Below, one piece after another: positions 1 to 9,370 of a stretch of DNA of 64,000 nucleotides. Numbering within the stretch: position 1 is the stretch's first letter; the number at the start of each line of letters is the position of its first letter. Origin of the DNA: Streptomyces sp. R41 (GTDB lineage Bacteria; Actinomycetota; Actinomycetes; Streptomycetales; Streptomycetaceae). The translations under genes and the position numbers were made by a program. The notes beneath the pieces were generated by a model. The model searched no databases, was not told the origin of the DNA, and saw only the letters and a list, made by a program, of their open reading frames with translations. The stretch covers positions 4,216,001 to 4,280,000 of the forward strand of contig NZ_CP163443.1 in assembly GCF_041053055.1 (NCBI RefSeq), given 5' to 3'.

Positions 1-1223
1 TGTTCGCACTGGCCGACGCGGTGGCCACGGCCGTCGGCGGCGCCACGGTCGTCGAGGACCCGCGCCAGCGGATCCTCGCCTACTCGACCGTGCCGGGGCA
101 GCCGGTCGACGAGGACCGCAGGCAGGGCATCCTCGGCCTCCAGGTGCCGACGAGCCCGGAGAACTCGGAGCAGTACCGGGTGCTGTTCGCGGCCGACGGC
201 CCCGTCCGGCTGCCCGCGCTCGGCGGCACCGGCCTGGGTGACCCAGGTGGTCTCCTCCCCCGCCTCGCCGTCGCCGTCCGCGCCGGCGGCGAAACGCTCG
301 GTTCGCTCTGGGTCGTGGACGACGGCAACCTCGCGCCCGACGCCGAGGAGGCCCTCGCCCAGGGCGCGTCCACGGCGGCGCTGCTCCTGCTGCGCGCGCG
401 GGCCGCGCAGGAGCTTGCCCGGCACCAGAACGGGGACCTGCTGCGCCGCCTGCTCGACGGCACCGCCGACCCGGCCGGCGCCGCCCACCGGCTGGGCCTC
501 GGCCTCGGCCCGGACGGAGACCCGGCGCCCGTCCGCGTGGCCGCCTTCGTCCTCGACTCGGCCGTCTCGGCGGCGGACGTCGAGCAGACCGCGCTGCGGC
601 TCCTGGACCTCGTACGGCTCCAGTGCGAGGCGCGCTACGGGCGGCACGCGTGCGTCCTCGTCGACGGAGTCGTGTACGCGCTGCTGCCCGCGCTCGGCGA
701 ACACGGCGGGGCGCGTCACAAGAGGCTCGCTGAGGACATCGTGCGGCGGGCCGGGCAGGCACTGCGGGTGCCCGTGCGGGCGGGGCTCGGCGATGTCGTG
801 CCGGGGCTCGCGGAGGTGACGGCCTCCCGCGCCGACGCGGACCTCGTCCTGCGCGTCCTCGGACCGGAGCTGCCGGTGGCGTCCGTGGCGGAGGTGCGGC
901 CGCGTGTCGCCCTCCTCCGCCTCACCGAAGTCATGGGCGAGCGGCGGGAGTTGAGTGCCGGGGCGTGGCGGACGGTTCTCGCGTACGACACCGAGCACGG
1001 CACCGACTACGCCCGCACCCTCGTCTCCTGGCTGGACGCCGGCTGCGACATGGCGGGCGCGGCCCGGCTGCTCGCCGTACACCCCAACACCTGCCGCTAC
1101 CGCCTCCGGCAGGCCCAGCAGCAGCTCGGCATCGACCTCGACGATCCCGACGAACGGCTGGTGCTGTGGCTGCAGTTGCGGACGCTGGCCGGGCTCACGG
1201 CGACGCCGACAGCCAGCTCCTGA
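1..1223 (+). CDS. PucR-family transcriptional regulator, 5' end outside window
   Basis: The reading frame is open from the first bases, so the gene begins before the window; about 407 residues are visible. The last 60 residues carry the PucR C-terminal helix-turn-helix, with the typical block HPNTCRYRLRQAQQQLGIDL followed by a leucine-rich end. A GGDEF-like middle region (RYGRHACVLVDGVVYALLP) precedes it, as in CdaR/PucR regulators. Such proteins usually regulate purine, amino-acid or other catabolic genes. The gene converges on dapE and overlaps its 3' end by 29 bases. The target is unknown, although the neighbouring deacylase and permease are plausible. Confidence 0.85.
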   Translation, partial: FALADAVATAVGGATVVEDPRQRILAYSTVPGQPVDEDRRQGILGLQVPTSPENSEQYRVLFAADGPVRLPALGGTGLGDPGGLLPRLAVAVRAGGETLGSLWVVDDGNLAPDAEEALAQGASTAALLLLRARAAQELARHQNGDLLRRLLDGTADPAGAAHRLGLGLGPDGDPAPVRVAAFVLDSAVSAADVEQTALRLLDLVRLQCEARYGRHACVLVDGVVYALLPALGEHGGARHKRLAEDIVRRAGQALRVPVRAGLGDVVPGLAEVTASRADADLVLRVLGPELPVASVAEVRPRVALLRLTEVMGERRELSAGAWRTVLAYDTEHGTDYARTLVSWLDAGCDMAGAARLLAVHPNTCRYRLRQAQQQLGIDLDDPDERLVLWLQLRTLAGLTATPTASS

Positions 1224-2277
1224 GCCGCTCCTCGCACCCGCGCAGCTGCGCCACCGGCACGTACTCGCCCACCGTGTGCGCCAACACCGGGTCCGCGGGG
1301 CCATAGTTGAGCGCCGGGACACCGAGCGCGGCGAACCGGGCGACATCGGTCCAGCCGAGCTTCGGACGGGGCGTCGCACCGAGTACGCCGACGAGCGAGG
1401 CCACGGCTTCCTGGCCGAGCCCGGGCAGGGCGCCGGGCACGACCTCGGTGACCTCGACGTCGTACTCCGGGAAGAGGTCGCGTACGTACGCCTCCGCCTC
1501 TTCGGGTGAACGGCTCGGCGCGAAACGGGAGTTGACCGTGATCACGCACTCGTCGGGGACGACATTGCCCGCGACCCCGGACCGCACGGCGACGGCGTTC
1601 AGCCCTTCCCGGTACTCCAGGCCGTCGATCACGACCCGCGCGGGTGTGTGGTCGGCAAGGCGCTGGAGGACGGCCCCGGCGCGGTGCGCGGCGTTCACGC
1701 CCCTCCAGGCGCGCGCGGTGTGCGCACGCTCGCCGCGCACCGTGATGTCGGCCATCAGTACGCCCTGACAGCCGGCCTCGACCCCGGCGTCGGACGGCTC
1801 CATGAGGATCGCGAAGTCGGCCTTGAGGAGCTCCGGCCGCTCGGCGGCGATCCTGCCGAGCCCGTTGCGGTCGCCCTCGACCTCCTCGCACTCGTAGAAG
1901 ACGTACGTGATGTCGCGCGCGGCCGGCACGGGGACGGTGGCCGCCAGCCGCAGGGCGACCGCGACGCCGCCCTTCATGTCGCAGGCGCCGAGTCCGTACA
2001 CCAGGTCGCCGTCCAGGCGTGAGGGCAGGTTCCCGGCGGCGGGGACGGTGTCCAAGTGGCCCGCGATCACGACCCGTTCGGGGTGGCCGAGGTCCGTGCG
2101 GGCGACCACCGAGTTGCCGACGCGTTCGACGCCGAGGTGCGGGAGTGCGGCGAGCGCCGCCTCCACGGCGTCCGCGAGCCGGGCCTCCTCGCCGCTCTCG
2201 GAGGGGATGTCGACGAGGGCACGGGTGAGGGTGACGACGTCGGTGGTGAGGTCGAGGGGGGTGGTGAGGACGGTCAT
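1195..2277 (-). CDS. dapE: Succinyl-diaminopimelate desuccinylase
   Basis: A 360-residue M20-family metallopeptidase, the usual length for actinobacterial DapE. Metal-binding landmarks are present: AGHLDTVP near residue 72, YGLGACDMKGG near 100, and ECEEVEG near 133 with the catalytic Glu. A dimerisation domain follows, and the C-terminus has a conserved His (LAHTVGEY). The enzyme hydrolyses N-succinyl-LL-diaminopimelate in lysine and peptidoglycan precursor synthesis. The ATG at 2277 overlaps the permease stop (ATGA), so the two genes are translationally coupled. A catabolic M20 deacylase cannot be fully excluded, because of the amino-acid permease partner. Confidence 0.85.
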   Translation of the reverse strand: MTVLTTPLDLTTDVVTLTRALVDIPSESGEEARLADAVEAALAALPHLGVERVGNSVVARTDLGHPERVVIAGHLDTVPAAGNLPSRLDGDLVYGLGACDMKGGVAVALRLAATVPVPAARDITYVFYECEEVEGDRNGLGRIAAERPELLKADFAILMEPSDAGVEAGCQGVLMADITVRGERAHTARAWRGVNAAHRAGAVLQRLADHTPARVVIDGLEYREGLNAVAVRSGVAGNVVPDECVITVNSRFAPSRSPEEAEAYVRDLFPEYDVEVTEVVPGALPGLGQEAVASLVGVLGATPRPKLGWTDVARFAALGVPALNYGPADPVLAHTVGEYVPVAQLRGCEERLRSWLSASP

Positions 2278-3752
2278 GCGGATTCCTGGGCGAGGTCGGG
2301 TTCCTGGAGCTCGGGGCGCCGGCTGAGCTTGGAGTTCTTGATCCCGTACAGCCAGTAGATCACCAGGCCGACCGCCATCCACGCGCCGAACGCGACCCAC
2401 GTGTCCGTCCCCAGGCTGAACAGCATGTACGCGCAGAAGCCGACGCCCAGGATCGGCGTGACCGGCGAGAAGGGCACCCGGAAGGAGCGGGGCGCCTCGG
2501 GGCTGCGGCGGCGCAGCAGGATGACGGCCAGGTTGACCAGCATGAAGGCGAACAGCGTGCCGATGCTGGTGGCGTCGGCGAGGGCGCCCAGCGGGACGAG
2601 CGCGGCGAGCACGGCGATGAAGCCGGAGACGATCACCGTGTTGGCGCGCGGCACCCCGGTGGTGGGGTGCACCTTGGAGAACAGCGGCGGCACGAGCCCG
2701 TCCCGGGACATCGCGAAGAGGATGCGGATCTGCCCGTACTGGACGGTGAGGACGACGCTGGTGGTGGCGACGACCGCGCCGATGGACAGCAGGATCGGCC
2801 AGAGGCTGCCGCCGCCCACCGACTGCACGAGCACCTCGCTCAGCGTGGCCTCGGTCCCCTCGAACTTCTGCCACGGCATGGCGCCGAGCGCGGCGACCGC
2901 GACGAGGACGTACAGCGCGGTGACGAGCACGAGGGAGAAGATGATCGCGCGAGGAAGATCGCGCTGCGGGTTCTTGGCCTCCTCCCCCGCCGTCGACGCG
3001 GCGTCGAAGCCGATGTAGGAGAAGAAGAGCGAGGCGGCGCCCGCGCTCATGCCGGCCGTGCCGAGCGGGAAGAGGGGCGTGAAGTTCCCGGCGCGGAACG
3101 CGGTGAAGGCGACCGCGCAGAACATCACCAGGGCGGCGATCTTCACGCCGACCATGAGGGTGTTGGCGACGGCGCTCTCCCGGGCGCCCCGCAGCAGCAC
3201 GACCATGGCGAGGACGACGATGGCGGCGGCGGGGATGTTCAGCACACCGCCGTCACCGGGCGGCGCGCTGAGGGAATCGGGCAGGGTGACCCCGAGGGTG
3301 AGCTGGAGCAGTTCGTTGACGTACTGCCCCCACCCCACGGCCACGGCGGCCACCGACACGCCGTACTCCAGGATCAGACACCAGCCGCAGACCCAGGCGA
3401 CGAGTTCGCCGAGGGTCGCGTAGGCGTAGCTGTACGAGGACCCCGAGCCCGGGATCATGCCGGCCAGCTCGGCGTACGACAGCGCGGAGAACAGCGCGGT
3501 CACCCCGGCGAGCACGAACGACACGACGATCGCGGGCCCGGCCTCGGGAACGGCCTCCCCGAGCACCACGAAGATCCCGGTCCCGAGCGTGGCCCCCACA
3601 CTGAGCAGCGTGAGCTGCCCGACCCCCATGGTCCGCTTGAGCGGACTCCCGGCGGCCTCGGCAACCAGCGCCCCAACCCCCTGCCGCCGCGTCAACCGAG
3701 CCGCCCACCCGCCCTCTCGCCCGACATCCGGCCGCGTACGCACTGTCTCCAC
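2274..3752 (-). CDS. APC-superfamily amino acid permease
   Basis: A 492-residue integral membrane protein with about 12 to 13 hydrophobic segments. The first one holds the APC substrate-binding signature GATLGTGIFVVLGE (near residue 53), and SYAELAGMIPGSGSSYSYAY follows in TM3. The sequence resembles the cationic amino acid transporter subgroup (YfnA/CAT). The GTG start at 3752 follows a GGAGGGAG ribosome site. The gene is the first of a two-gene operon with dapE, suggesting import of a basic amino acid or of a DapE-type substrate. The nearby IclR gene, read the same way further upstream, may control it. Confidence 0.85.
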   Translation of the reverse strand: METVRTRPDVGREGGWAARLTRRQGVGALVAEAAGSPLKRTMGVGQLTLLSVGATLGTGIFVVLGEAVPEAGPAIVVSFVLAGVTALFSALSYAELAGMIPGSGSSYSYAYATLGELVAWVCGWCLILEYGVSVAAVAVGWGQYVNELLQLTLGVTLPDSLSAPPGDGGVLNIPAAAIVVLAMVVLLRGARESAVANTLMVGVKIAALVMFCAVAFTAFRAGNFTPLFPLGTAGMSAGAASLFFSYIGFDAASTAGEEAKNPQRDLPRAIIFSLVLVTALYVLVAVAALGAMPWQKFEGTEATLSEVLVQSVGGGSLWPILLSIGAVVATTSVVLTVQYGQIRILFAMSRDGLVPPLFSKVHPTTGVPRANTVIVSGFIAVLAALVPLGALADATSIGTLFAFMLVNLAVILLRRRSPEAPRSFRVPFSPVTPILGVGFCAYMLFSLGTDTWVAFGAWMAVGLVIYWLYGIKNSKLSRRPELQEPDLAQESA

Positions 3753-4047
3753 CGGGCCACTCCCTCCACGGTTCCACCATCAGTGCCCTGATGATGCGGA
3801 GGGCGGGGCGGCGGGCGGTGGGCCTATCGGCCAGAGATACGGGGGGCGCTTTGGCGGGTTGGCCAAAGTCAAGGGGCAACCGGAAACACGGCTCTACATA
3901 GCTGTAGGCAATCGTGCCGCCAGAGCGGCACCCGTCCCACAGAAAGCGGCACCCCGTAACCGCGGGCTGCGCCACCCACCCCGAGCCCAGCCCCCACACC
4001 GGGTGCCCATTGAACCGGCGCCGGCGCAAGGCCGAACCGGCGCGGCG
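3753..4047. other. Intergenic region upstream of permease operon
   Basis: A gene-free stretch between the permease start and the end of the IclR gene. It contains a short dyad at 3894-3907 (CTACATAGCTGTAG) that could be part of an operator, but no clear promoter hexamers are convincing. The dyad is short enough to be chance. Confidence 0.3.
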
Positions 4048-4689
4048 TCAGCGCAGGGCGTCCGCAACCTCCCGGGCGGCGTCCACGACGCGGGGCCCGA
4101 CCCGCTCGGGCACAGAGTCGGCGAGCATCACAACGCCGACGCTGCCCTCAACTCCAGTCACCCCGATCAGAGGAGCCGCGGCCCCACTGGCCCCCGCCTC
4201 CAACTCCCCGTGCGTAAGCGTGTATCCGGGCTCCCCCACGGGCGCCTGCCGAGCCGCAAGAATCGCCCGCCCCGCAGCGCCCCGGTCCAGCGGATGCCGG
4301 AACCCGGCGCGATAGGCCACGTGGTAGTCCGTCCATGTCGGCTCCACGACCGCGACGGCCAACGCCTCGGTCCCATCGACCAGCGTGAGATGCGCGGTGG
4401 CCCCGATGTCCTCGGCCAGCGACCGCAACGCGGGCAGCGCAGCCTCCCGTACCAACGGATGCACCTGGCGGCCAAGCCGCAGCACCCCGAGCCCGACCCG
4501 GGCACGGCCACCCAGATCACGGCGTACAAGAGCGTGCTGCTCCAACGTGGCGAGCAACCGGTACACAACCGTCCGATTGACGCCCAGTTTGTTCGAAAGC
4601 TCGGTGACGGTCAGCCCGTGATCCGTGTCGGCGAGCAACTTGAGGACGCGCAGTCCCCGGTCGAGCGTCTGAGAGGTCTCCGCGGTCAC
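4048..4689 (-). CDS. IclR-family transcriptional regulator
   Basis: About 213 residues: an N-terminal winged helix (LTVTELSNKLGVNRTVVYRL) followed by an IclR effector-binding domain that contains LDRGAAGRAILA, the loop typical of this family. The GTG at 4689 is preferred to the GTG at 4698, because AAGGAG lies eight bases upstream of the first and would overlap the second. IclR proteins bind small acids or amino-acid-like effectors. Its likely target is the permease-dapE operon immediately downstream on the same strand, but this rests on position only. Confidence 0.88.
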   Translation of the reverse strand: MTAETSQTLDRGLRVLKLLADTDHGLTVTELSNKLGVNRTVVYRLLATLEQHALVRRDLGGRARVGLGVLRLGRQVHPLVREAALPALRSLAEDIGATAHLTLVDGTEALAVAVVEPTWTDYHVAYRAGFRHPLDRGAAGRAILAARQAPVGEPGYTLTHGELEAGASGAAAPLIGVTGVEGSVGVVMLADSVPERVGPRVVDAAREVADALR

Positions 4690-5155
4690 GACGCCCACTC
4701 CTTAGTGGTGAGGTCGACGGCCCCCTCGCGGCGGTTGCGACGCCGAGTCCCGTCGGCGACGCGCTTCAGAGGCCGCCGGTCGGCTGACGACCCGGGTTCT
4801 TCCCGGGCGTGAGTCGCTTCACGGCTGCGCTCCGCGGCGGCGCTGCCACGGGGCGTGTGCGTAGCGGGACAGTAGCGAGCCGGTCCGCTCAGCGGAAGTC
4901 TCCGTCCAGAATCCGGGCAGTGGCTGGTACGGACCCTTTCCCTTTGTCCCGATACGCGAGGCGCCCACCACTCGGCGTGCACCACCCTTGCACACAGCGC
5001 ACACGGCACCCCGCGCGCCTGTAAGGAGGGAACACGCGCCTGTATGGAGGGAACACGCCCCCGTACGTGACATACGCCCCCGCACCGAACACTTGGGGGA
5101 GGTCACACGCTCCGCACCCCGACGGCAGCCACCCGCTCAGGCACAGCGGCCGGCG
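4690..5155. other. Intergenic region with two direct repeats
   Basis: No convincing gene. The only structure seen is a tandem direct repeat, listed separately, about 325 bases upstream of the IclR start and beyond the end of the helicase gene. Confidence 0.4.
5014..5055. repeat. Two 21-bp tandem direct repeats
   Basis: Two adjacent 21-base units (5014-5034 and 5035-5055) differ at one base; a third degenerate copy of the first bases follows. The period equals two helical turns, as expected for tandem protein-binding sites. Function is not known. Confidence 0.5.
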
Positions 5156-6955
5156 TCACCGCATCCGGGTGGCCCACTCCTGCACTTTGGCGATCCGCTG
5201 CCGCAGCTGCCCCGCCGTCGCCTCCGCGCTCGGCGGCCCTCCGCACACACGCCGCAGCTCGGTGTGGATCACCCCGTGCGGCTTGCCGCTCTGGTGGACG
5301 TACGCGCCGACCATGGTGTTGAGCTGCTTGCGGAGCTCCAGCATCTCCTTGTGGGAGACCACGGGCCGCCGCTCGGCGGGGAGTTCGAGGAGATCGGCCT
5401 CCTCGTCGGGCTTCTTGCGACTGTGCGCGATCTGCCGGGCCTGCCGCTTCTGCAACAGCAGCTGAACCTGGTCGGGTTCGAGGAGCCCCGGAATCCCGAG
5501 GTAGTCCTGCTCCTCCTCACTGCCCGGGTGGGCCTGCATCCCGAACTCGGCGCCGTCGTAAAGGACCCGGTCGAAGACGGCTTCCGACTCCAGCGCCTCG
5601 AAGGAGAACTGCTCCTGCTCCCCGGTGTCCTCGTCCTGCTCCCGGTTCGCCTCCTCCATCTCCTTCTCGGACTCGGCGTACGGGTCCTCCTCGCCCTCCT
5701 TCTTGGGCTTGTCGAGGACGTGGTCGCGCTCGACCTCCATCTCGTTGGCGAAGCCCAGGAGATCGGGGACGGTCGGGAGGAAGACGGAGGCGGTCTCACC
5801 GCGCCGCCGGGACCGTACGAAGCGCCCGACGGCCTGCGCGAAGAAGAGAGGGGTCGAGATGGTGGTGGCATACACGCCGACGGCGAGCCGCGGCACGTCC
5901 ACGCCCTCGGACACCATGCGCACCGCGACCATCCACCGGTCGTCGCTGTGGCTGAACTCGTCGATACGGTTCGAGGCACCGGTGTCGTCGGACAGGACGA
6001 GGGTCGCCTTGGTCCCGGTGATCTCGCGGATCAGCTTGGCGTACGCGCGCGCAGAGTCCTGGTCGGAGGCGATGACGAGGGCGCCGGCGTCCGGAATGCC
6101 CTTGCGCACCTCGGTCAGCCGCTGATCGGCGGCGCGCAGCACGCTCGGCATCCACTCGCCGCGCGGATCGAGGGCGGTGCGCCAGGCCTGGCTGATGGCG
6201 TCCTTGGTCATCGGCTCACCGAGCCGCGCCGCGATCTCGTCCCCCGCCTTCGTACGCCACCGCATGTTGCCGCTGTAGGAGAGGAAGATGACGGGCCGCA
6301 CGACACCGTCGCCGAGGGCGGACCCGTATCCGTACGTGTAATCGGCGGCGGACCGCCGAATCCCGTCGTTCCCCTCCTCGTACGTCACGAAGGGGATGGG
6401 GTTGGTGTCGGACCGGAAGGGCGTACCGGTGAGCGCGAGTCGGCGGGTGGCGGGCTCGAAGGCCTCGAGGCAGGCCTCACCCCAGGACTTGCTGTCACCG
6501 GCGTGGTGGATCTCGTCAAGAATGACGAGGGTCTTGCGCTGCTCCACCCGATTCCGATGCAGCATCGGCCGCACGCCCACACCCGCGTACGTCACGGCGA
6601 CGCCCTGGTACTCCTTGCTGAGCGGCCCCGCGCTGTACTCGGGATCCAGCTTGATCCCGACCCGCGCGGCCGCCTCCGCCCACTGCTTCTTCAGATGCTC
6701 GGTCGGCGCGACCACGGTCACCTGCTGCACGACATGGTGGTGCAACAGCCAGGACGCCAGCGTCAGCGCGAACGTCGTCTTACCGGCGCCGGGCGTGGCA
6801 ACGGCCAGGAAGTCGCGCGGCTGCACCTGGATGTACTTCTCCATCGCCCCCTGCTGCCAGGCGCGCAGCTTGTTGGCGGTGCCCCAGGGGGCGCGGCCGG
6901 GGAAGGCGGGTGAGAGATGGTGCGAGGAGGAGGCACTGGCGGCGGTGGTAGTCAC
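5156..6955 (-). CDS. SF2 DEAD/DEAH-box helicase
   Basis: A 599-residue superfamily 2 helicase. Walker A is ATPGAGKT (residues 53-60). The Walker B box is DEIH (about residue 150), the motif III region is LTGTPFRSD, and motif VI is FAQAVGRFVRSRRRG (about residue 375). After the second RecA domain there is a highly acidic linker rich in Glu/Asp (about 420-465) and a C-terminal alpha-helical region. This matches a conserved Streptomyces DEAD/DEAH helicase of unknown substrate. The start is GTG at 6955. The gene stands alone between gene-free flanks. A role in DNA or RNA repair is family-based inference only. Confidence 0.85.
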   Translation of the reverse strand: MTTTAASASSSHHLSPAFPGRAPWGTANKLRAWQQGAMEKYIQVQPRDFLAVATPGAGKTTFALTLASWLLHHHVVQQVTVVAPTEHLKKQWAEAAARVGIKLDPEYSAGPLSKEYQGVAVTYAGVGVRPMLHRNRVEQRKTLVILDEIHHAGDSKSWGEACLEAFEPATRRLALTGTPFRSDTNPIPFVTYEEGNDGIRRSAADYTYGYGSALGDGVVRPVIFLSYSGNMRWRTKAGDEIAARLGEPMTKDAISQAWRTALDPRGEWMPSVLRAADQRLTEVRKGIPDAGALVIASDQDSARAYAKLIREITGTKATLVLSDDTGASNRIDEFSHSDDRWMVAVRMVSEGVDVPRLAVGVYATTISTPLFFAQAVGRFVRSRRRGETASVFLPTVPDLLGFANEMEVERDHVLDKPKKEGEEDPYAESEKEMEEANREQDEDTGEQEQFSFEALESEAVFDRVLYDGAEFGMQAHPGSEEEQDYLGIPGLLEPDQVQLLLQKRQARQIAHSRKKPDEEADLLELPAERRPVVSHKEMLELRKQLNTMVGAYVHQSGKPHGVIHTELRRVCGGPPSAEATAGQLRQRIAKVQEWATRMR

Positions 6956-7123
6956 GGTCTCCGTGGGGTGTCGAATGAAAAGGGCCGCGCGCAGCGCGTC
7001 GGGTGGGGCGGTGGTGGGAGACGGGCGGGCGCTCGGCTACGTATGACAACCGGGCCACCCTACCGGCGGCCCGGATGTGTCAACGCGCGGACGACGCCGG
7101 GTCACCCGCGGATGGGATCCACC

Positions 7124-7440
7124 TCACAGACCGCGCAGCCGGTCCGCAAGCACCCCGATGTCACTCTCCTCACCGGAGGCCACGTCGATGACCAGGTCGT
7201 ACGCAGCGTTCTGGTCGCAGGACACGAGGTCGACGCCGCTGACGGCGAGGAAGGTCGCGGCGGCCGGCCAGGCGGTCCGCTTGTTCCGTCGACGAGGGGG
7301 TCGGCGATTGCTCGCCGAGGAATGCGCATACGCCCAAGACCGTTCGGGGCGTGCGGCTGATCGGGCTCGCTCCCGCTCAGTCCAAAGGAACGGTGGTTGG
7401 TGGCGATGGCGTGGAGGAGGGCGGCGGCCTGCTCGTGGTT
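7124..7440 (-). pseudogene. doc: Degenerate Fic/Doc-family toxin gene
   Basis: Read leftward, one frame gives HEQAAALLHAIATNH (about 7440-7396), typical of Doc just before its Fic motif. About 60 bases of unrelated sequence follow. A second frame then gives PLVDG, and a third gives NKRTAW... ending VASGEESDIGVLADRLRGL at a stop at 7124-7126. Together PLVDG and NKR reconstitute the Doc/Fic motif (HPLVDGNKR), but one base is missing between them and the His is lost. Upstream the gene is cut off by the MFS stop codon, and no antitoxin remains. It is a toxin-antitoxin relic. Confidence 0.7.
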
Positions 7441-8869
7441 ACGGTCGCCGCACCCGCAGCCGTGTCGTCACCCAGGCGCCCACCAGCGCCACCCCGGCCA
7501 TCGGCAGGAACACGGCGGCGAAGGCGGCGGGATGCGAGCCGGAGGTGGACGCGGCCGCGTCGGTGACCGTGCCGCCGCCCAGCGCCGCGAAGGCGGCGCC
7601 GCCCACGGCGAGCAGCAGCACGTTGGACAGACCGTCGGAGATCTGCAGCGCCGCGGAGTTGGCGCCGGCCTCCTCGGGTGCCGAGAGGTGGAGCAGCAGC
7701 ACGCTGGTCGAGGCGATCACCAGCCCCATGCCGAAACAGCCCAACCCCCAGGCGACGGCGACGATCCACACCGGCACGGCGTGGATCAGCACGCTGGGCG
7801 CGGCGGCGATGGCGGCCGCCACCAGCACCATGCCGAGGAACATCAACCGGTCCCGGTAGGGCTCCACACGCGGCCGCGCCTGGACATACGAACCCAGCGC
7901 CCAGGTCCCGCCGCCCGCCGCGAGCGAGAACCCGGCGAGCGTGGGTGACAGCCCCCGCTGGGTGACCAGCATGAGCGGCACGAAGGACTCGGCGGCGATG
8001 AACGATCCGGCTGCGACCCCGCGCAACAGCACCACGGCCGGCAGTCCGCGCGCCGCCCGGTACGTACCGCGCGGCAGCAGTCCGAGGACGGCCGGGACGA
8101 GCAGCGCGGCACCGGCGGCGGCCGGGACGAGCGACAGCCATTCCAGGTCCTGGGCGGCGTACTGGAGAAGCCCGGCGCCCAGCGAAATCCCGAGCGCCAG
8201 CCGGATGCGCCGCCGGTCGAGGGGCGCGGGGACGGCCTCCCCGGTCCCTCCCGACGTCCGCCGCCGTATCTGGGGCAGCGCGAGCGCCAGTGGAAAGACG
8301 ACGAGGACAGGTATCCCGACGAACACCCAGCGCCAGCACAGGTGTTCGGTCACCGCGCCCGCCGCGAGGGGGCCGACCACGGACGGAACCACCCAGCCCG
8401 CCGCGAACGCCGCCATGATCGACGGCCGCAACCGCTCCGGATAGGCGCGCCCGACCACCACGTACAACGCGACGATCACCAGCCCGCCACCGAGCCCCTG
8501 CACGGCCCGCCCGAGGATGAACACCCACATGGACGCCGCCGACCCGGACAGCAGCAACCCCGCCGCGAACGCCCCGATCCCCGCGGTCAGCGACGCCAGC
8601 GGCCCGCCTCGGTCCGACCACTGCCCGGCGAGCACCATCCCGAACAGACTCGTCGTGAAGTACCCCGAGAACGCGAACGCGTACAACGACACCCCGTCGA
8701 GCTCCCGCGCCGCCACGGGCATCGCCGTCCCCACGGCGGTCGCCTCGAAGGCGATCACCAGCACGACGGAGACGATCCCGATACTGAGCGCCCGGTACGG
8801 GCGGCTCAGCACACCGCCTTCCACCTCCGACGGTGCCGTCGCGACATCACTGGTTTCCAGGGCTGCCAT
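7439..8869 (-). CDS. MFS transporter (drug-efflux type)
   Basis: A 476-residue protein with about 14 hydrophobic segments. The MFS loop motif appears as GQWSDRGGP after TM2, and RAVQGLGGGLVIVALY in TM4 is typical of the drug:proton antiporter (DHA2-like) branch. The ATG at 8869 is chosen because the frame further upstream lacks homologous-looking sequence. The distance from that ATG to the preceding -10-like TACGCT is short, so a leaderless transcript is possible. The substrate is unknown. Its stop codon lies inside the Doc relic. Confidence 0.8.
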   Translation of the reverse strand: MAALETSDVATAPSEVEGGVLSRPYRALSIGIVSVVLVIAFEATAVGTAMPVAARELDGVSLYAFAFSGYFTTSLFGMVLAGQWSDRGGPLASLTAGIGAFAAGLLLSGSAASMWVFILGRAVQGLGGGLVIVALYVVVGRAYPERLRPSIMAAFAAGWVVPSVVGPLAAGAVTEHLCWRWVFVGIPVLVVFPLALALPQIRRRTSGGTGEAVPAPLDRRRIRLALGISLGAGLLQYAAQDLEWLSLVPAAAGAALLVPAVLGLLPRGTYRAARGLPAVVLLRGVAAGSFIAAESFVPLMLVTQRGLSPTLAGFSLAAGGGTWALGSYVQARPRVEPYRDRLMFLGMVLVAAAIAAAPSVLIHAVPVWIVAVAWGLGCFGMGLVIASTSVLLLHLSAPEEAGANSAALQISDGLSNVLLLAVGGAAFAALGGGTVTDAAASTSGSHPAAFAAVFLPMAGVALVGAWVTTRLRVRRP

Positions 8870-9148
8870 GACGTCAGCGTAAGGGGCACAACTGACATTG
8901 ACCCCTGTCCGGAGACCGTGATCGCCTGGGCCTTTGGTCGTACGGCCACCCACGGACCGGGACACCCGCGGGCCACCGCGGGCCACCCGGCGGTTCATGA
9001 ACGGCGTATGGCAGTCCCATTGCAGCACCCGCCCATCCCTTGAGCGCCGCGAGCACCCGCGCCTACGGTCTTACCCATCAGGTTCGGAACGAGTGAGCCG
9101 TGCCGCACCTGACATTGGCCGTCTGCCTGAGTGGCGGCCAATGTGCCC

Positions 9149-9220
9149 GGCCGTGTGCCCGAGTGGTTTAGGGACTCGCCTGCAAAGCGAGTTACGTGGG
9201 TTCGATTCCCGCCACGGCCT
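9149..9220 (+). tRNA. tRNA-Cys (anticodon GCA)
   Basis: A 72-base cloverleaf. The acceptor stem GGCCGTG (9149-9155) pairs with CACGGCC (9213-9219). The anticodon stem CTCGC/GCGAG encloses the loop CTGCAAA with anticodon GCA. The T arm is GTGGG-TTCGATT-CCCGC. CCA is not encoded. The 3' half, from the anticodon loop, is the attachment site of the island that follows, and it is repeated at 15740. Confidence 0.93.
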
Positions 9221-9233
9221 CTAGCGCCTGACC
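9179..9233 (+). repeat. attL: left 55-bp direct repeat of integrated island
   Basis: These 55 bases, from the anticodon loop of tRNA-Cys to just past its 3' end, recur exactly at 15740-15794. Integration by a tyrosine recombinase into a tRNA 3' half regenerates the tRNA and leaves such a repeat at the far end. Confidence 0.9.
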
Positions 9234-9240
9234 AGGCAAA

Positions 9241-9279
9241 ACAACAGGGCGGCACCCCTCCTGGGTGCCGCCCTGTTGT
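9241..9279 (+). terminator. Hairpin after tRNA-Cys (left junction)
   Basis: A perfect 17-bp stem (9241-9257 with 9263-9279) with a five-base loop. It is a likely tRNA terminator brought in by the island. A different hairpin of similar design sits at the equivalent place beyond attR. Confidence 0.7.
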
Positions 9280-9283
9280 CTGT

Positions 9284-9305
9284 CCGTCTCATTTCCCGTC
9301 TCAGT
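9284..9305 (+). promoter_or_regulatory. Putative integrase arm-binding repeats, left arm
   Basis: CCGTCTCATT (9284-9293) and CCGTCTCAGT (9296-9305), spaced 12 bases start to start. The same decamer pair with the same 12-base spacing occurs at 15603-15624 inside the other end. Position, pairing and phasing fit integrase arm-type sites; this is inference. Confidence 0.55.
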
Positions 9306-9370
9306 CGGCGGCGAGCACACTACGAGGCCAAGCAGCTCCTTGGCCTTGCCACCAAGGCAGAACGTGCGCC

